Assembly: GCF_001422985.1 (NCBI RefSeq)
Contig: NZ_LMNL01000023.1
Coordinates: 134,516-198,515 of the forward strand
Direction of reading: 5' to 3'
Source of the DNA: Methylobacterium sp. Leaf117
GTDB lineage: Bacteria; Pseudomonadota; Alphaproteobacteria; Rhizobiales; Beijerinckiaceae
DNA length: 64,000 bases
Both the position numbers and the translations under genes were made by a program. The notes under the pieces are model-generated. The model made no database searches. It saw only the letters and a list, made by a program, of their open reading frames with translations, and was not told the origin of the DNA. Shown piece after piece: positions 33,366 to 44,774 of the stretch; within the stretch, counting starts at the first letter, position 1; each line of letters starts with the position of its first letter.

Positions 33366-34682
33366 ATGTCCGCGACCCCGAGACCCGATCCCGCGCCGCG
33401 CCAACCGGCCCGGGCCGCCATCGCGGCCTTCGTCGGCACCACCATCGAGTGGTACGACTTCTTCATCTACGGCACCGCCGCCGCCCTGGTGTTCGGGCCG
33501 CTGTTCTTCGCCGAGGCGACGCCTTTCGTGGCGACCCTGGCGGCCTTCGGCACCTTCGCGGTCGGCTTCTTCGCCCGGCCCCTCGGCGGACTGATCTTCG
33601 GGCATGTCGGCGACCGGCTCGGGCGCAAGAAGGCCCTGGTGGTCACCCTGGTGATGATGGGGCTGGCCACCACCGGCATCGGCCTGCTGCCGACCTATGC
33701 CAGCATCGGGATCTGGGCGCCCATCGCCCTCGTGGGCCTGCGCATCCTCCAGGGGATCGCGGTCGGCGGCGAGTGGGGCGGGGCGGTGCTGCTGGCCGCC
33801 GAGCACGCGCCGAAGGGGCGCGCGACCTTCTTCGCGTCGTTCGCCCAACTCGGCAGCTCGGCCGGGCAGATCCTGTCGCTGCTGGCCTTCCGCCTGGCCG
33901 GTCTCATGGATTCGGAGCGCTTCCTGGCCTGGGGCTGGCGCCTGCCGTTCCTGGTCAGCGTGGTCCTGCTCCTCGTCGGCCTGTTCATCCGCCTGGGCGT
34001 CGGCGAATCACCGGATTTCGAGGCGGATCGCAGCCGGGCCGCCCCGGCGCCGGCGCCGATTCGCGAGGTTCTGGCCACCAGCCTGACGCCGCTGGCCCTG
34101 GCGGCCGGCGCCAACACCTTCGCGATCGGCTCGGTCTACCTCTTCAACACCTTCATGATCACCTACACGACCCAGTATCTGGGCCTGCCCCGGGCCACGA
34201 TCCTCGACGCGCTGCTGGTGGCGGCCTGCGTCCAGTTCGTGATGACGCCGGTGGGCGCGCGGATCGCGGAGCTGATTCGCAACGAGCGCCTGTTCCTCCA
34301 GGGCACCCTGATCTGGGCGATGCTGGCGCCCTATCCGCTCTTCCTCCTGGTCGACATGGGCTCTGTGCCGGCCCTGACCCTCGGCCTCGCCCTCAACGTG
34401 CTCGGCAGCGCCACCTTCTACGCGGTCATTGCCGGCTACGTGGCCGGCGCCTTCCCCACGCGGGTGCGCTACACCGCGATCTCCGTGGCCTATCAGGTGT
34501 GCGGCGCCCTTGCGGGCGGGCTCACGCCGATCGTCGGCACCCTCCTGGCCGAACGCTTCCAGGGCCATTGGTGGCCCATCGCCGCCTTCGGCACCACCCT
34601 CGCGGCGATCTCGTTCGTGTGCGTCACGGCGCTCGGCCGCTACCGGGTCCGGGCTTTGCGCGCGGAAACCGCCCGCGCCTGA
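33366..34682 (+). CDS. MFS permease, metabolite:H+ symporter subfamily
   Basis: 438 residues, 12 predicted helices. The MHS signature opens it: TTIEWYDFFIYGTAAAL. Then comes the MFS loop 2-3 motif GHVGDRLGRKK and GLRILQGIAVGGEWGGAVLLAAEHAP, both typical of metabolite:proton symporters such as the shikimate/proline/alpha-ketoglutarate importers. ATG 33366 gives a short polar lead before helix 1. It stands alone without an adjacent catabolic gene, so the substrate (probably a carboxylic acid or betaine-type solute) is undetermined. Confidence 0.92.
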   Translation: MSATPRPDPAPRQPARAAIAAFVGTTIEWYDFFIYGTAAALVFGPLFFAEATPFVATLAAFGTFAVGFFARPLGGLIFGHVGDRLGRKKALVVTLVMMGLATTGIGLLPTYASIGIWAPIALVGLRILQGIAVGGEWGGAVLLAAEHAPKGRATFFASFAQLGSSAGQILSLLAFRLAGLMDSERFLAWGWRLPFLVSVVLLLVGLFIRLGVGESPDFEADRSRAAPAPAPIREVLATSLTPLALAAGANTFAIGSVYLFNTFMITYTTQYLGLPRATILDALLVAACVQFVMTPVGARIAELIRNERLFLQGTLIWAMLAPYPLFLLVDMGSVPALTLGLALNVLGSATFYAVIAGYVAGAFPTRVRYTAISVAYQVCGALAGGLTPIVGTLLAERFQGHWWPIAAFGTTLAAISFVCVTALGRYRVRALRAETARA

Positions 34683-34837
34683 CGGGGGAGGGGCATGCCG
34701 CGCCCGGCGGATGTCGCCCCTTGCCCCGGAGGCCCACACCTTATATTGCGACGCGATAGCTCGATCCCGTGACCCGGCGTAGCCGGCCGCCTCCTGCGGC
34801 CCGTCGCGTGACGGGCTCTTCTCGCTTCGGATACCCC

Positions 34838-36658
<1,821 letters not shown>

Positions 36659-36690
36659 GCGACCCCAGTCACAACCCACTTGTGCGACGA

Positions 36691-36718
36691 AAGGCCGGGC
36701 GAAAGCCCGGCCTTTTTT
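36691..36718 (+). terminator. Intrinsic terminator after typA
   Basis: Perfect 10-bp stem AAGGCCGGGC / GCCCGGCCTT closed by a GAAA tetraloop, followed by a run of T (36713-36718). A textbook rho-independent terminator 32 bases after the typA stop. Confidence 0.93.
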
Positions 36719-36798
36719 CGTTGGAATACGATCTCAGGGCGTCCCGGCACCCCTGATCGACGGGGTCCCGACCTGGGATCGATGACCGTGATGCCGGC

Positions 36799-38454
36799 TC
36801 AGCTCTCTTTCGCCCGTTCCCGAAGCAGGTACTTCTGCACCTTGCCGGTCGACGTCTTCGGCAACTCGCCGAAGACGATGTGGCGGGGGAGCTTGTAGCT
36901 GGCCAGCCGGTCGCGGCACCAGGCGATGAGGGCGTCGGCCTCCACGGTGGCGTCGGGCTTCAGCTCGACGAACGCCATCGGGGTCTCACCCCATTTCGCG
37001 TCCGGCCGGGCCACCACGGCGGCGGCGGAGACGGCGGGGTGGCGGAACAGGGCGTCCTCGACCTCGATGGACGAGATGTTCTCGCCGCCCGAGATGATGA
37101 TGTCCTTCGAACGGTCCTTGAGCTGGATGTAGCCGTCCGGGTGCTTGACCCCGAGATCGCCGGAGCGGAACCAGCCGCCCGCGAAGGCCGCCGCGGTTGC
37201 CTTCGGGTTCTTCAGGTAGCCGCGCATCACCACGTTGCCGCGAAACATCGCCTCGCCCATGGTCACGCCGTCGGCCGGCACCGATTCGCAGGTTTCGGGA
37301 TCGCGGATATCGAAGCCCTCGAGCACCGGGTAGCGCACGCCCTGGCGCGCCATCTTCTCCGCACGCGCCTCGGCGTCCAGGGCGTCCCAATCCCGGTGCC
37401 AGGCATTCACCACCGCCGGACCGTAGGTCTCGGTCAGGCCGTACAGGTGGGTGACGTCGAAGCCGGCCGCGCCCATGGCACCGAGGACTGCCTGGGGCGG
37501 GGGCGCGGCCGCAGTCAGGAAGGCGACCCGCCGGGGCAGGGGGCGGCGCTCGGCCTCCGAGGCGTTGAGGAGGAGCTGCATCACGATCGGCGCCCCGCAG
37601 AGATGCGTCACCCCGTGCTCGACCAATGCCGCATAGAGCGCGCCGGCCCGCACCTGCCGCAGGCACACATGGGTGCCGGCGACCACCGACAGCGTCCAGG
37701 GGAAGCACCAGCCGTTGCAGTGGAACATCGGCAGGGTCCAAAGATAGACCGGGTGCTGGCCGAGATTGCCCGTGATCACATTGCCGAGGCTGAGAAGCGC
37801 GGCCCCGCGATGGTGGTAGACCACGCCCTTCGGATCGCCGGTGGTGCCCGACGTGTAGTTGAGCGAGATCGCGTCCCACTCGTCGCCGGGCATCGCCCAG
37901 TCCCAGGCCGGGTCGCCCTCTTCCAAAAGCGTTTCGTAGCCGAGGCTGACGACCGTTTCGTCACCCTCGGTGTATACCAGGTCGTCGACATCGATCACCA
38001 GCGGCCTCACCCGGGCCTGAGCCAGGGCCGCGGCCACGACCTTGGCGAACTCCCGATCGGCGATCAGCACCTTGGCCTCGCCGTGGTCGAGGCAGAACGC
38101 GAGCCCGGCGGCATCGAGGCGGGTGTTCAGGGTATTGAGGACGGCGCCCGTCATCGGCACCCCGTAATGGACCTCGATCATCTCCGGCGTATTGGCCAGA
38201 ATCACCGCGACGGTGTCGCCGCGCCCGATACCACGCGCCGCGAGGGCCGACCCGAGCCGGCGGCAGCGCCTGTATAGCTCGGCATAATTGCGCCGCAGGG
38301 GACCATGGATGACGGCAATGTGGTCTGGAAAGACGCGCGCCGCCCGGTCGAGGTAGCTCAGCGGGGTCAGCGGCTGGTAATTCGCCGGGTTCCGGTCGAG
38401 GTCCCGGTCATAGATCGATGGCGCGGCCCTGTCGGCCGTCGTCGAGGCATTCAT
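36799..38454 (-). CDS. Acyl-CoA synthetase (medium/long-chain, DmdB-like)
   Basis: 551-residue adenylate-forming ligase activating a carboxylic acid to its CoA ester with ATP. The P-loop YTSGTTGDPKGVVYHH, the substrate-pocket motif PMFHCNGWCFPW (typical of the DmdB/AAE group acting on medium-chain or methylthio acids), YGLTETYGP, the hinge WFRSGDLGVKHPDGY, LKDRSKDIIISGGENIS and the catalytic Lys in PKTSTGKVQK are intact. ATG 38454 has AGGGAGA upstream. The frame stays open to 38661, but the extra stretch looks non-coding. Not in an operon with other fatty-acid genes. Confidence 0.93.
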   Translation of the reverse strand: MNASTTADRAAPSIYDRDLDRNPANYQPLTPLSYLDRAARVFPDHIAVIHGPLRRNYAELYRRCRRLGSALAARGIGRGDTVAVILANTPEMIEVHYGVPMTGAVLNTLNTRLDAAGLAFCLDHGEAKVLIADREFAKVVAAALAQARVRPLVIDVDDLVYTEGDETVVSLGYETLLEEGDPAWDWAMPGDEWDAISLNYTSGTTGDPKGVVYHHRGAALLSLGNVITGNLGQHPVYLWTLPMFHCNGWCFPWTLSVVAGTHVCLRQVRAGALYAALVEHGVTHLCGAPIVMQLLLNASEAERRPLPRRVAFLTAAAPPPQAVLGAMGAAGFDVTHLYGLTETYGPAVVNAWHRDWDALDAEARAEKMARQGVRYPVLEGFDIRDPETCESVPADGVTMGEAMFRGNVVMRGYLKNPKATAAAFAGGWFRSGDLGVKHPDGYIQLKDRSKDIIISGGENISSIEVEDALFRHPAVSAAAVVARPDAKWGETPMAFVELKPDATVEADALIAWCRDRLASYKLPRHIVFGELPKTSTGKVQKYLLRERAKES

Positions 38455-38753
38455 CGGCGGATCTCCCTGATCCGCAGAGTATCGCGTCGCTCCGATCTCA
38501 CAAGGAGACAGGAGGCTCGGTGGAAGTCGATCGTTCGCTGCGGTGCCGGTTGCGAACGCGCATGACGGGCACCGCACGGGGCTCTGCCGGTTCGGCCGGC
38601 AGCAGGATACGCAGATGCTCGATGCAAATCGCCGAATCACTGTCGCTACACTAAACTTCAAGCCGGCGTTGACTGGCGCCTTCGTCCGGACTCTCCCTGA
38701 TGTGCTTGCCGGATCGGAGAGTGTCTGGAGCCGTGGCGCGGGAGCGTTCCCCG

Positions 38754-38930
38754 TCAGCCGCTGCCGGGGTCCGTCTCGCCATCCGGCTGGTTGCCGCCCT
38801 TCGGCCCTTGCCCCGGCTTGCCGTCCGTCTTTTCGTTCGGATCCATCACCGCGTCGGGCGCGGTGTTGGCGGGCTTGCCCTTCGCCGGGGCATCGTCCTT
38901 CGGCCGATCCGTTTCGTTCTGCGCCGTCAT
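38754..38930 (-). CDS. Small hydrophilic low-complexity protein (third of three)
   Basis: 58 residues, beginning MTAQNETDRPKDDAPAKGKP and ending NQPDGETDPGSG. It is almost devoid of large hydrophobic residues and rich in Pro, Gly, Asp, Lys, hence predicted disordered. It starts four bases after the stop of the preceding hydrophilic protein gene, so it is the last gene of a compact operon. No family recognised; hydrophilin/stress-protectant character is an inference from composition. Confidence 0.65.
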   Translation of the reverse strand: MTAQNETDRPKDDAPAKGKPANTAPDAVMDPNEKTDGKPGQGPKGGNQPDGETDPGSG

Positions 38931-38934
38931 CGCA

Positions 38935-39210
38935 TCACTCTCTAGAACTCGTTTCGGAACCGGTGCCGCCGGGCTGGCGTCGATCCGACTGACCATCCGA
39001 CGAACCACCGACCGGAGCAGGGTTGCGACCCTTCGGCGTCCCGGTCCAGGCGGCGTTGCGGCGCGTATCCGTCTCGCCACCGGAGCCCTGTTGCGTGATG
39101 GAGGCCTGCGCAGCGGATTGCCGGCCCCCTGCCACGGCAGGTTCGCCGGGTTTGCCGACATCGACGTCCGGCTTGCGGGTGCCGACGATGGGAATTTGGT
39201 CGTTCGGCAT
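38935..39210 (-). CDS. Hydrophilic Gly-rich low-complexity protein (second of three)
   Basis: 91 residues, about 18 percent glycine, with many Ser, Thr, Gln, Arg and Pro and only a short hydrophobic start (MPNDQIPIVGTRKPDVDVG). No predicted secondary structure core. The ATG at 39210 is two bases after the stop of the upstream hydrophilic gene, so translation is likely coupled. No known domain. Composition satisfies the usual description of hydrophilins (high Gly, high hydrophilicity). Confidence 0.68.
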   Translation of the reverse strand: MPNDQIPIVGTRKPDVDVGKPGEPAVAGGRQSAAQASITQQGSGGETDTRRNAAWTGTPKGRNPAPVGGSSDGQSDRRQPGGTGSETSSRE

Positions 39211-39212
39211 CG

Positions 39213-39554
39213 CTACTCTCCCGCATCCTTGCCGTTGGGCGCGGTTGCGCGATCGATCGCTTCCTTCGCGGCGCCGGACGGTGCGGACCCTGCGTTCTGC
39301 GCGGCGTCGCCGATCCGCTTGAGGTTGGCAGAGGGCGTCTCGGCCGCCGTCTGGTCCGAAGCATCCGATCCGGGCGTGCCGGAGGCGATGCGGGCAGTCT
39401 CGGCTTCACCCATCGGGTTGCCCTTCAGGTCACCCTGGGTCCGAGAGGGGAGGCCGACATCGCGGGCGTTGTCCTGTCCCAGGTCCTGGCCATTGCGATC
39501 GGCGTAGGCGTCGAAATCCTTCAGCGAGGGTCGCTCGCGCGGCTCGTCGGTCAT
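39213..39554 (-). CDS. Hydrophilic low-complexity protein (first of three)
   Basis: 113 residues starting at ATG 39554 with a near-perfect ribosome-binding site (AGGAGGATACC). The start MTDEPRERPSLKDFDAYADR is charged and could be helical; the rest (SDASDQTAAETPSANLKRIGDAAQNAG...) is Ala/Ser/Gly/Asp-rich with an amphipathic LKRIGDAAQNA segment, reminiscent of short LEA-like repeats. It heads the three-gene operon 39554-38754. Function unknown. Confidence 0.7.
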   Translation of the reverse strand: MTDEPRERPSLKDFDAYADRNGQDLGQDNARDVGLPSRTQGDLKGNPMGEAETARIASGTPGSDASDQTAAETPSANLKRIGDAAQNAGSAPSGAAKEAIDRATAPNGKDAGE

Positions 39555-39642
39555 GGTATCCTCCTGATCTTGGAGGCTCAACCCATCGCGGCCCACGAGG
39601 TTGCCTCGCGGGCGGACGCACATCCGCACAGACGGACGAGGT

Positions 39643-39668
39643 GGGTCCGGGCGTGTTCTTCCGGACCC
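39643..39668 (-). terminator. Hairpin downstream of cysK
   Basis: GGGTCCGG (39643-39650) and CCGGACCC (39661-39668) form a perfect 8-bp stem with a 10-base loop, ten bases beyond the cysK stop on the minus strand. No T-run. It separates cysK from the hydrophilic-protein operon, which shares its direction. Confidence 0.5.
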
Positions 39669-39677
39669 GATCGCTTA

Positions 39678-40655
<978 letters not shown>

Positions 40656-40911
40656 AGATCTCTCCTGAACAGCATGTGGGTGGCGCGCAGGCGGCCGGCA
40701 CAAGGACGCGCCGGATCTCGCATGGGACGACCTCAGAGCCGGGAGATATCGTGTCGTTTCCGTGGAAGCAATCGGCAAAGCCCGGAGGTCAAAGACAATC
40801 CTTCTCTAATGCCAACCTTATTGGAGTACGGTAGGATTTCTCTACTGTTCCAAGCTTAAGCCGGAGAACTTAGTTCTTCGGGCTAGGCAGGCTGCAGAGA
40901 GGCTCCGGGGA

Positions 40912-41085
40912 TCAGTGGATCAGCAGGGCCGCGCAAACGATCATCACCGTGGCGAGTGCGGGGCTCGCCCCCGCGATCATCGCGGCACCCGCATAGACGC
41001 TCTGGGGCCAGGCGTACCGGGTTTCCTCCCGCAGGCCGGGCCGAAGGCCATTGCTGCCGGTCGTCCATGACAGCCTCGTGCTCAT
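40912..41085 (-). CDS. Small single-span membrane protein
   Basis: 57 residues. A polar N-terminus (MSTRLSWTTGSNGLRPGLRE) leads to one hydrophobic helix that ends the protein (AGAAMIAGASPALATVMIVCAALLIH). ATG 41085 follows GGGGAG at six bases, whereas the upstream in-frame ATG at 41106 lacks a site. No family recognised. Probably inner-membrane; function unknown. Confidence 0.55.
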   Translation of the reverse strand: MSTRLSWTTGSNGLRPGLREETRYAWPQSVYAGAAMIAGASPALATVMIVCAALLIH

Positions 41086-41209
41086 CACATGCTCCCCATC
41101 CGCCAAGAGTCTCGGCGATGGGGTAAGAAGGCGCAGGGCGTCTTGAACGCGGCGTAAATCCGCGGTCGCGACCGCGGATCGTCGTCAACGGAGCCTTAAA
41201 GCCCGCGTT

Positions 41210-41707
41210 TCAAAGAGCCCGGTCGAAACGCAGCTCGCCCTTCTGGCTCTTGATCACCAGTTGCGACCCGACCAGATCCCATTGCCCTGCGGTACGGAGC
41301 GCAATGAAGAAATCCTGCTCGCTGGCACCCAGACCCTTGTCGCAGGGCTTCTTGGTCAGTGCGAGCGGACCGACGGCAAGGTGCTGTTCCCTGAGTGGGA
41401 ACGCGGTTGCCGCGAAGGTGTTGCAGCCGCCGTAGCCGCGGGCTCGATACTGCTTGTCGATCATGAAGCTCGGACGGTCGTTGCCGCCGAAGGGCTTTCC
41501 GTTCAGGCTGACCGCCGTCCAAGTCGCGTCGAGCGGAAAAATCTTTTCCTGCGGTTTGGCGGCCGGAACGTACTGCTTCTTCTCCGGCTTCTCGCGAGCG
41601 TCGCGGCCGAATCCCGTGACGTTGTTGCCCATCTGCGCGTTCGCCGCCGTGGACATGATCCCGGCCACGATGGCGCCGGCGACCACGGCGATTGGGATTG
41701 CTCTCAT
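41210..41707 (-). CDS. META-domain (HslJ-like) secreted protein
   Basis: 165 residues with a clear signal peptide (MRAIPIAVVAGAIVAGIMSTAANA, cut before QMG). The mature protein carries a META domain: LDATWTAVSLNGKPF, RARGYGGCNTFAATAF, LAVGPLALTKKPCDKG, then LVGSQLVIKSQKGELRFDRA. The two Cys after GG and KP are the usual conserved pair. META proteins sit in the periplasm or outer membrane and are linked to stress or antibiotic resistance (HslJ), with no known enzymatic role. ATG 41707 has GGGAGC upstream. Frame extends to 41851 but adds no signal-like sequence. Confidence 0.85.
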   Translation of the reverse strand: MRAIPIAVVAGAIVAGIMSTAANAQMGNNVTGFGRDAREKPEKKQYVPAAKPQEKIFPLDATWTAVSLNGKPFGGNDRPSFMIDKQYRARGYGGCNTFAATAFPLREQHLAVGPLALTKKPCDKGLGASEQDFFIALRTAGQWDLVGSQLVIKSQKGELRFDRAL

Positions 41708-42073
41708 CGTCTGGCTCCCTTTCAAGCGCGCTTCGCGTCGCGTCGAACGTTGCAACCGCGCCGGTCCCGATCCGGGGCGCGCCGCGGCATCGCGCGCGCA
41801 ACCGTCTAGCAGGACGTGCGCTGCGGCCAATCCGATAAGATTCCAGCACAAATATGGTCAAGTCCACGTGAGGCTGGATTCGGCTCGATCTTGGTTCGAT
41901 CCCCCACAAACCAACACGCCGACAATTTTTCCATGCTCGCCATTTCTCATTGAACGATCGCCCCATGCTGCCGTTGTCCGGCGGAGTGTCACGATGTGGG
42001 AGTTTGCGCGGTGGTGGGATCGGACGAGGGTATCCCGAGCGGATTGCAGCCCGAGGCCTCCGGCCCGAATACC
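41708..42073. other. Intergenic region between META protein and XRE regulator
   Basis: 366 bases between divergent starts. No gene is seen. A GGTTCGATCC near 41896 imitates a tRNA T-loop but flanking bases do not pair. AT-rich stretches at about 41836-41860 and 41920-41952 are the likely promoter areas. Confidence 0.4.
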
Positions 42074-42349
42074 ATGACGCCGGCTCAGTCACGCGCCGCA
42101 CGCGCGCTCCTAAACTGGTCGGAATCGGATCTTGCCGGCAAACTCGGGCTCGGTGAGGATTTCGTGCGCGATTTCGAATCGGGTGGGCGTGAGGTACCAT
42201 CCGGTCAGATCGAAGCGCTGCGCAGCGTCTTCATGACCCAAGGGGTCCTATTCAGCCAGGACGGAGGCTCCGATGGTGTCCGTCTCAGCGAGCAGGGTCG
42301 TGGCGAGGGCACACGGGTGGATGCTCTCAACACCGAGAACGACCGCTAG
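42074..42349 (+). CDS. XRE-type helix-turn-helix protein
   Basis: 91 residues. The N-terminal 60 form a Cro/CI-type HTH (TPAQSRAARALLNWSESDLAGKLGLGEDFVRDFESGGREVP), a pattern common in small alphaproteobacterial regulators. The C-terminal part ends with the family's GVLFSQDGGSDGVRL strand motif and a polar tail. ATG 42074 is chosen; the frame stays open upstream without homologous sequence. Its target is unknown. It is convergent with the flavoprotein gene, 18 bases away. Confidence 0.82.
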   Translation: MTPAQSRAARALLNWSESDLAGKLGLGEDFVRDFESGGREVPSGQIEALRSVFMTQGVLFSQDGGSDGVRLSEQGRGEGTRVDALNTENDR

Positions 42350-42367
42350 AGACTGCTCCGTTAAATC

Positions 42368-43591
42368 CTATCGGGCGGTGGCAAGAGCTTTCAGGTCGCA
42401 CGTCGCGTCCGCCGCCTGTTCGGGACTCAAACGGAGACCAAGGCCGAGGATGCGCCGGGCCGCCATGTGATCGGCGGCTCTGTCCACCGTCTCGACGCCG
42501 GTGAGATCTCCCGCCCTGAACCGGAACACCGACAATCCCGTTGCCGACGGACGCAGCACGCTGACATCGTCCGGCCGTGTCAGACCTGCGATCTGGAGCT
42601 TATGCGGCCCTTGATCGCTCCAGAACCACGGTACCGCGGCATAGGATGTCGGGCGCCCGGTCAGGCGTGCCGCCAGACAGCGAGCCTGATCCACGGCGTT
42701 TTGGACCGATTCAATCCGGACGGGTTGCCCCGCCGCGAACCGACTTGGCACGCACGCACAATCTCCCACCGCCGAAATCCCCGGATCGGATGTCGCCAGA
42801 ACCGCGTCGGTGTGAATACCGTCGCCAACGGCAAGACCAGCGGCCTCGGCCAGATCCTCGTTGGGAATGACGCCGATGCCGACCAGGACAAGATCGGCTG
42901 CGATCGAGGAGCGATCGGCCAGTTGAACCTCGGCCACGCGACCATCCTTGCCCTCGAGCGCCGAAACCCCGGCACCGAAGGCTAAGCGTATCCCGGCTCG
43001 GGTGTGCGCGTTCGTGAAGAAGCGAGCTGTCTCGGGCGAGACGGCCCGGGCCATCGGCCGGTCCGCCGCCTCGATGACGGTCACGGGAATGCCGGAGCCG
43101 GCACAGATGCCGGCGAATTCCAGGCCGATGAAGCCCGCACCGATGATCGCGATGGCGTTTGCTCTGTCACGGGCCGCCCTGAGAGCGTCTGCATCGGCGA
43201 GGGTCCGCAGTTGATGGACGCCCGCCAGATTTGCCCCTGGGACCGGTAGCGATCGATTGCGGGCGCCAGTGGCCAGCACAAGATGGTCGTAGGCCAGCGC
43301 GCTTCCATCGCTGAGCGCCACGCGTCGTTTCCCGCGGTCGATTGCCGTCGCGGTCACGCCCGACCGGTGGGTGATCCTGTGTTCGACGAAATAGGATGGC
43401 GGCCGCAGGCAGAGGCCGGCCGCATCGGTCTTCCCAGCCAAATAAGCCTTCGACAGGGGGGGGCGCTGATAGGGCAGGCCCTCGTCGCCCAACAGGGTGA
43501 TGGGATCGGCAAAGCCCACCTCGCGCAGGGAGGCCGCGACCTGGAAGCCGGCCTGACCGGCGCCGACGATGACGACACCGGCCGTGCTCAT
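42368..43591 (-). CDS. FAD-dependent NAD(P)H:ferredoxin reductase-like oxidoreductase
   Basis: 407-residue flavoprotein of the rubredoxin/rhodocoxin/ferredoxin reductase family that passes electrons from NAD(P)H to a small iron-sulfur partner. FAD site VIVGAGQAGFQVAASLRE at the N-terminus, LPYQRPPLSKAYL, NAD site IAIIGAGFIGLEFAGI at about 145, the second FAD motif AVGDCACVPS, and a C-terminal reductase domain (WFWSDQGPHKLQIAGL) are intact. ATG 43591 overlaps the stop of the CbbR-type regulator gene (ATGA), so both are on one mRNA. No ferredoxin gene is adjacent. The link to carbon metabolism is inferred from this overlap. Confidence 0.9.
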   Translation of the reverse strand: MSTAGVVIVGAGQAGFQVAASLREVGFADPITLLGDEGLPYQRPPLSKAYLAGKTDAAGLCLRPPSYFVEHRITHRSGVTATAIDRGKRRVALSDGSALAYDHLVLATGARNRSLPVPGANLAGVHQLRTLADADALRAARDRANAIAIIGAGFIGLEFAGICAGSGIPVTVIEAADRPMARAVSPETARFFTNAHTRAGIRLAFGAGVSALEGKDGRVAEVQLADRSSIAADLVLVGIGVIPNEDLAEAAGLAVGDGIHTDAVLATSDPGISAVGDCACVPSRFAAGQPVRIESVQNAVDQARCLAARLTGRPTSYAAVPWFWSDQGPHKLQIAGLTRPDDVSVLRPSATGLSVFRFRAGDLTGVETVDRAADHMAARRILGLGLRLSPEQAADATCDLKALATAR

Positions 43592-44544
43592 GCCTCGAAC
43601 TCCGCGGTGACCGACGACGGGTTCTGCGAAAGCCGGAGTTGGGGCAGCCAACGGCCACCGTCCTTGGCGACGTAATCCCAGAACGCCGCGGCAGCTGGGC
43701 CCAGAACCTTGTCGGCCCTGCGTACCGCGTACCAGTCGCGTCGGATCGGCAAGCCCTCCACGTTGAGGACGGCGAGGCGCCCGCTGTCCAGTTCGGCTGC
43801 CACCGTGTGGGCAGAGATGAGGGCGATGCCGAGTCCTGCCATCACAGCCTGCTTGATCGTCTCGTTCGAACCGGAATCGATCCCCAGGCGGGCACGCTTG
43901 ATCATGACGCCTGCCATGAACTCCTCGAACACCGTGCGGGTGCCAGAACCTTCCTCGCGGACGAGAAAGGATTCCTGAGCGAGATCCGCCCGCGTCAGGC
44001 CCGCGCGACCGACGAAGGGGTGGTGCGGTCCTGCGATGATCACGATCGGGTGTGGCCCGAAGATTTCCGCTTCAATGGCGAAATCGCGCGGCGGACGGCC
44101 CATGATGGCAAAATCGATCTCGTAGTTGCGCAGAGCCTCGACCATGGCGCCGCGGTTGCCGACCGTGAGATTGATCTCCACCGCCGGGTGCAGGCCGACG
44201 AAGCCGGCGATCACCCCCGGAGCGAAGTACTTGGCCGTGGAAACCACCCCCATGGCCACGCGTCCGCCGCTGCCCCCCTTCAGAGTCTCCAGGCGGTCTG
44301 CGCAGGTTTCGAGCACGGTGTTGATGCTGTTGATCGCCCACAGCATCTCGCGCCCGGCATCGGTCGGTTTCAAGCCTGTGGGTGTCCGGTCGAACAGCAT
44401 CAGGCCGGCTTCCTCCTCCAACTGGCGGATGCGCGCGTAGAGGGCGGCCGAGGTCACGTTGAGCTCCTGCGCGGCACGCGTCATGGTGCCGAGGCGGGCG
44501 ACCGCGGCGACGGCCTGGAGCTGTTTGAGGGAAAGGTTGCGCAT
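43588..44544 (-). CDS. cbbR: LysR-family regulator, CbbR/QscR type
   Basis: 318-residue LysR regulator divergent from fbp-prk-rpe-gph. The HTH (about 5-63: LKQLQAVAAVARLGTMTRAAQELNVTSAALYARI) and effector domain (about 90-300, with MGVVSTAKYFAPGVIAGF and FLVREEGSGTR) follow the CbbR pattern. In autotrophs CbbR activates Calvin-cycle genes. In Methylorubrum extorquens the homologue QscR responds to ribulose bisphosphate made by phosphoribulokinase and activates serine-cycle genes. Which applies here depends on whether RuBisCO exists elsewhere. Its stop overlaps the flavoprotein start. Confidence 0.85.
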   Translation of the reverse strand: MRNLSLKQLQAVAAVARLGTMTRAAQELNVTSAALYARIRQLEEEAGLMLFDRTPTGLKPTDAGREMLWAINSINTVLETCADRLETLKGGSGGRVAMGVVSTAKYFAPGVIAGFVGLHPAVEINLTVGNRGAMVEALRNYEIDFAIMGRPPRDFAIEAEIFGPHPIVIIAGPHHPFVGRAGLTRADLAQESFLVREEGSGTRTVFEEFMAGVMIKRARLGIDSGSNETIKQAVMAGLGIALISAHTVAAELDSGRLAVLNVEGLPIRRDWYAVRRADKVLGPAAAAFWDYVAKDGGRWLPQLRLSQNPSSVTAEFEA

Positions 44545-44774
44545 CAGGCGGTTTTAGTTTTTTTGGAATCGCTCGCAAGTTTTTTCAGAATTCTTTCGGT
44601 GATACGATGTGGGCCGTGAGGGGGCCGAAGCTTTCGAAGCCCTGGTGTCGCTGGCCGCTCTCGTGCCAAGGGGCAGGATGCGACGGTGAACGGTCGGTGA
44701 GCGAAAGCGGAGTCTTCCGCTTCGAAGCTGTCGGCCGGGACCTCCCTGTCAGGAATGAAGAAGGACGGACGTTC
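44545..44774. promoter_or_regulatory. Divergent regulatory region between cbbR and fbp
   Basis: 230 bases between the regulator and the fructose-bisphosphatase gene. The regulator-proximal part has T-tracts and a GAATTC dyad (about 44553-44605), suitable for LysR-type T-N11-A contacts that usually overlap the cbbR promoter. An AAGGA about ten bases before ATG 44775 is the fbp ribosome-binding site. Exact operators cannot be placed by eye. Confidence 0.5.

Noticed and set aside
40883..41188. 101-codon frame overlapping the small membrane protein at 40912-41085
   Set aside because: The alternative frame encodes a hydrophobic helix and has a ribosome-binding site, while this one is Arg/Gly/Pro-rich without structure.
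41880..41910. tRNA-like T-loop sequence GGTTCGATCC
   Set aside because: The flanking bases do not pair as a T-stem and no matching acceptor, D or anticodon arms are found upstream.
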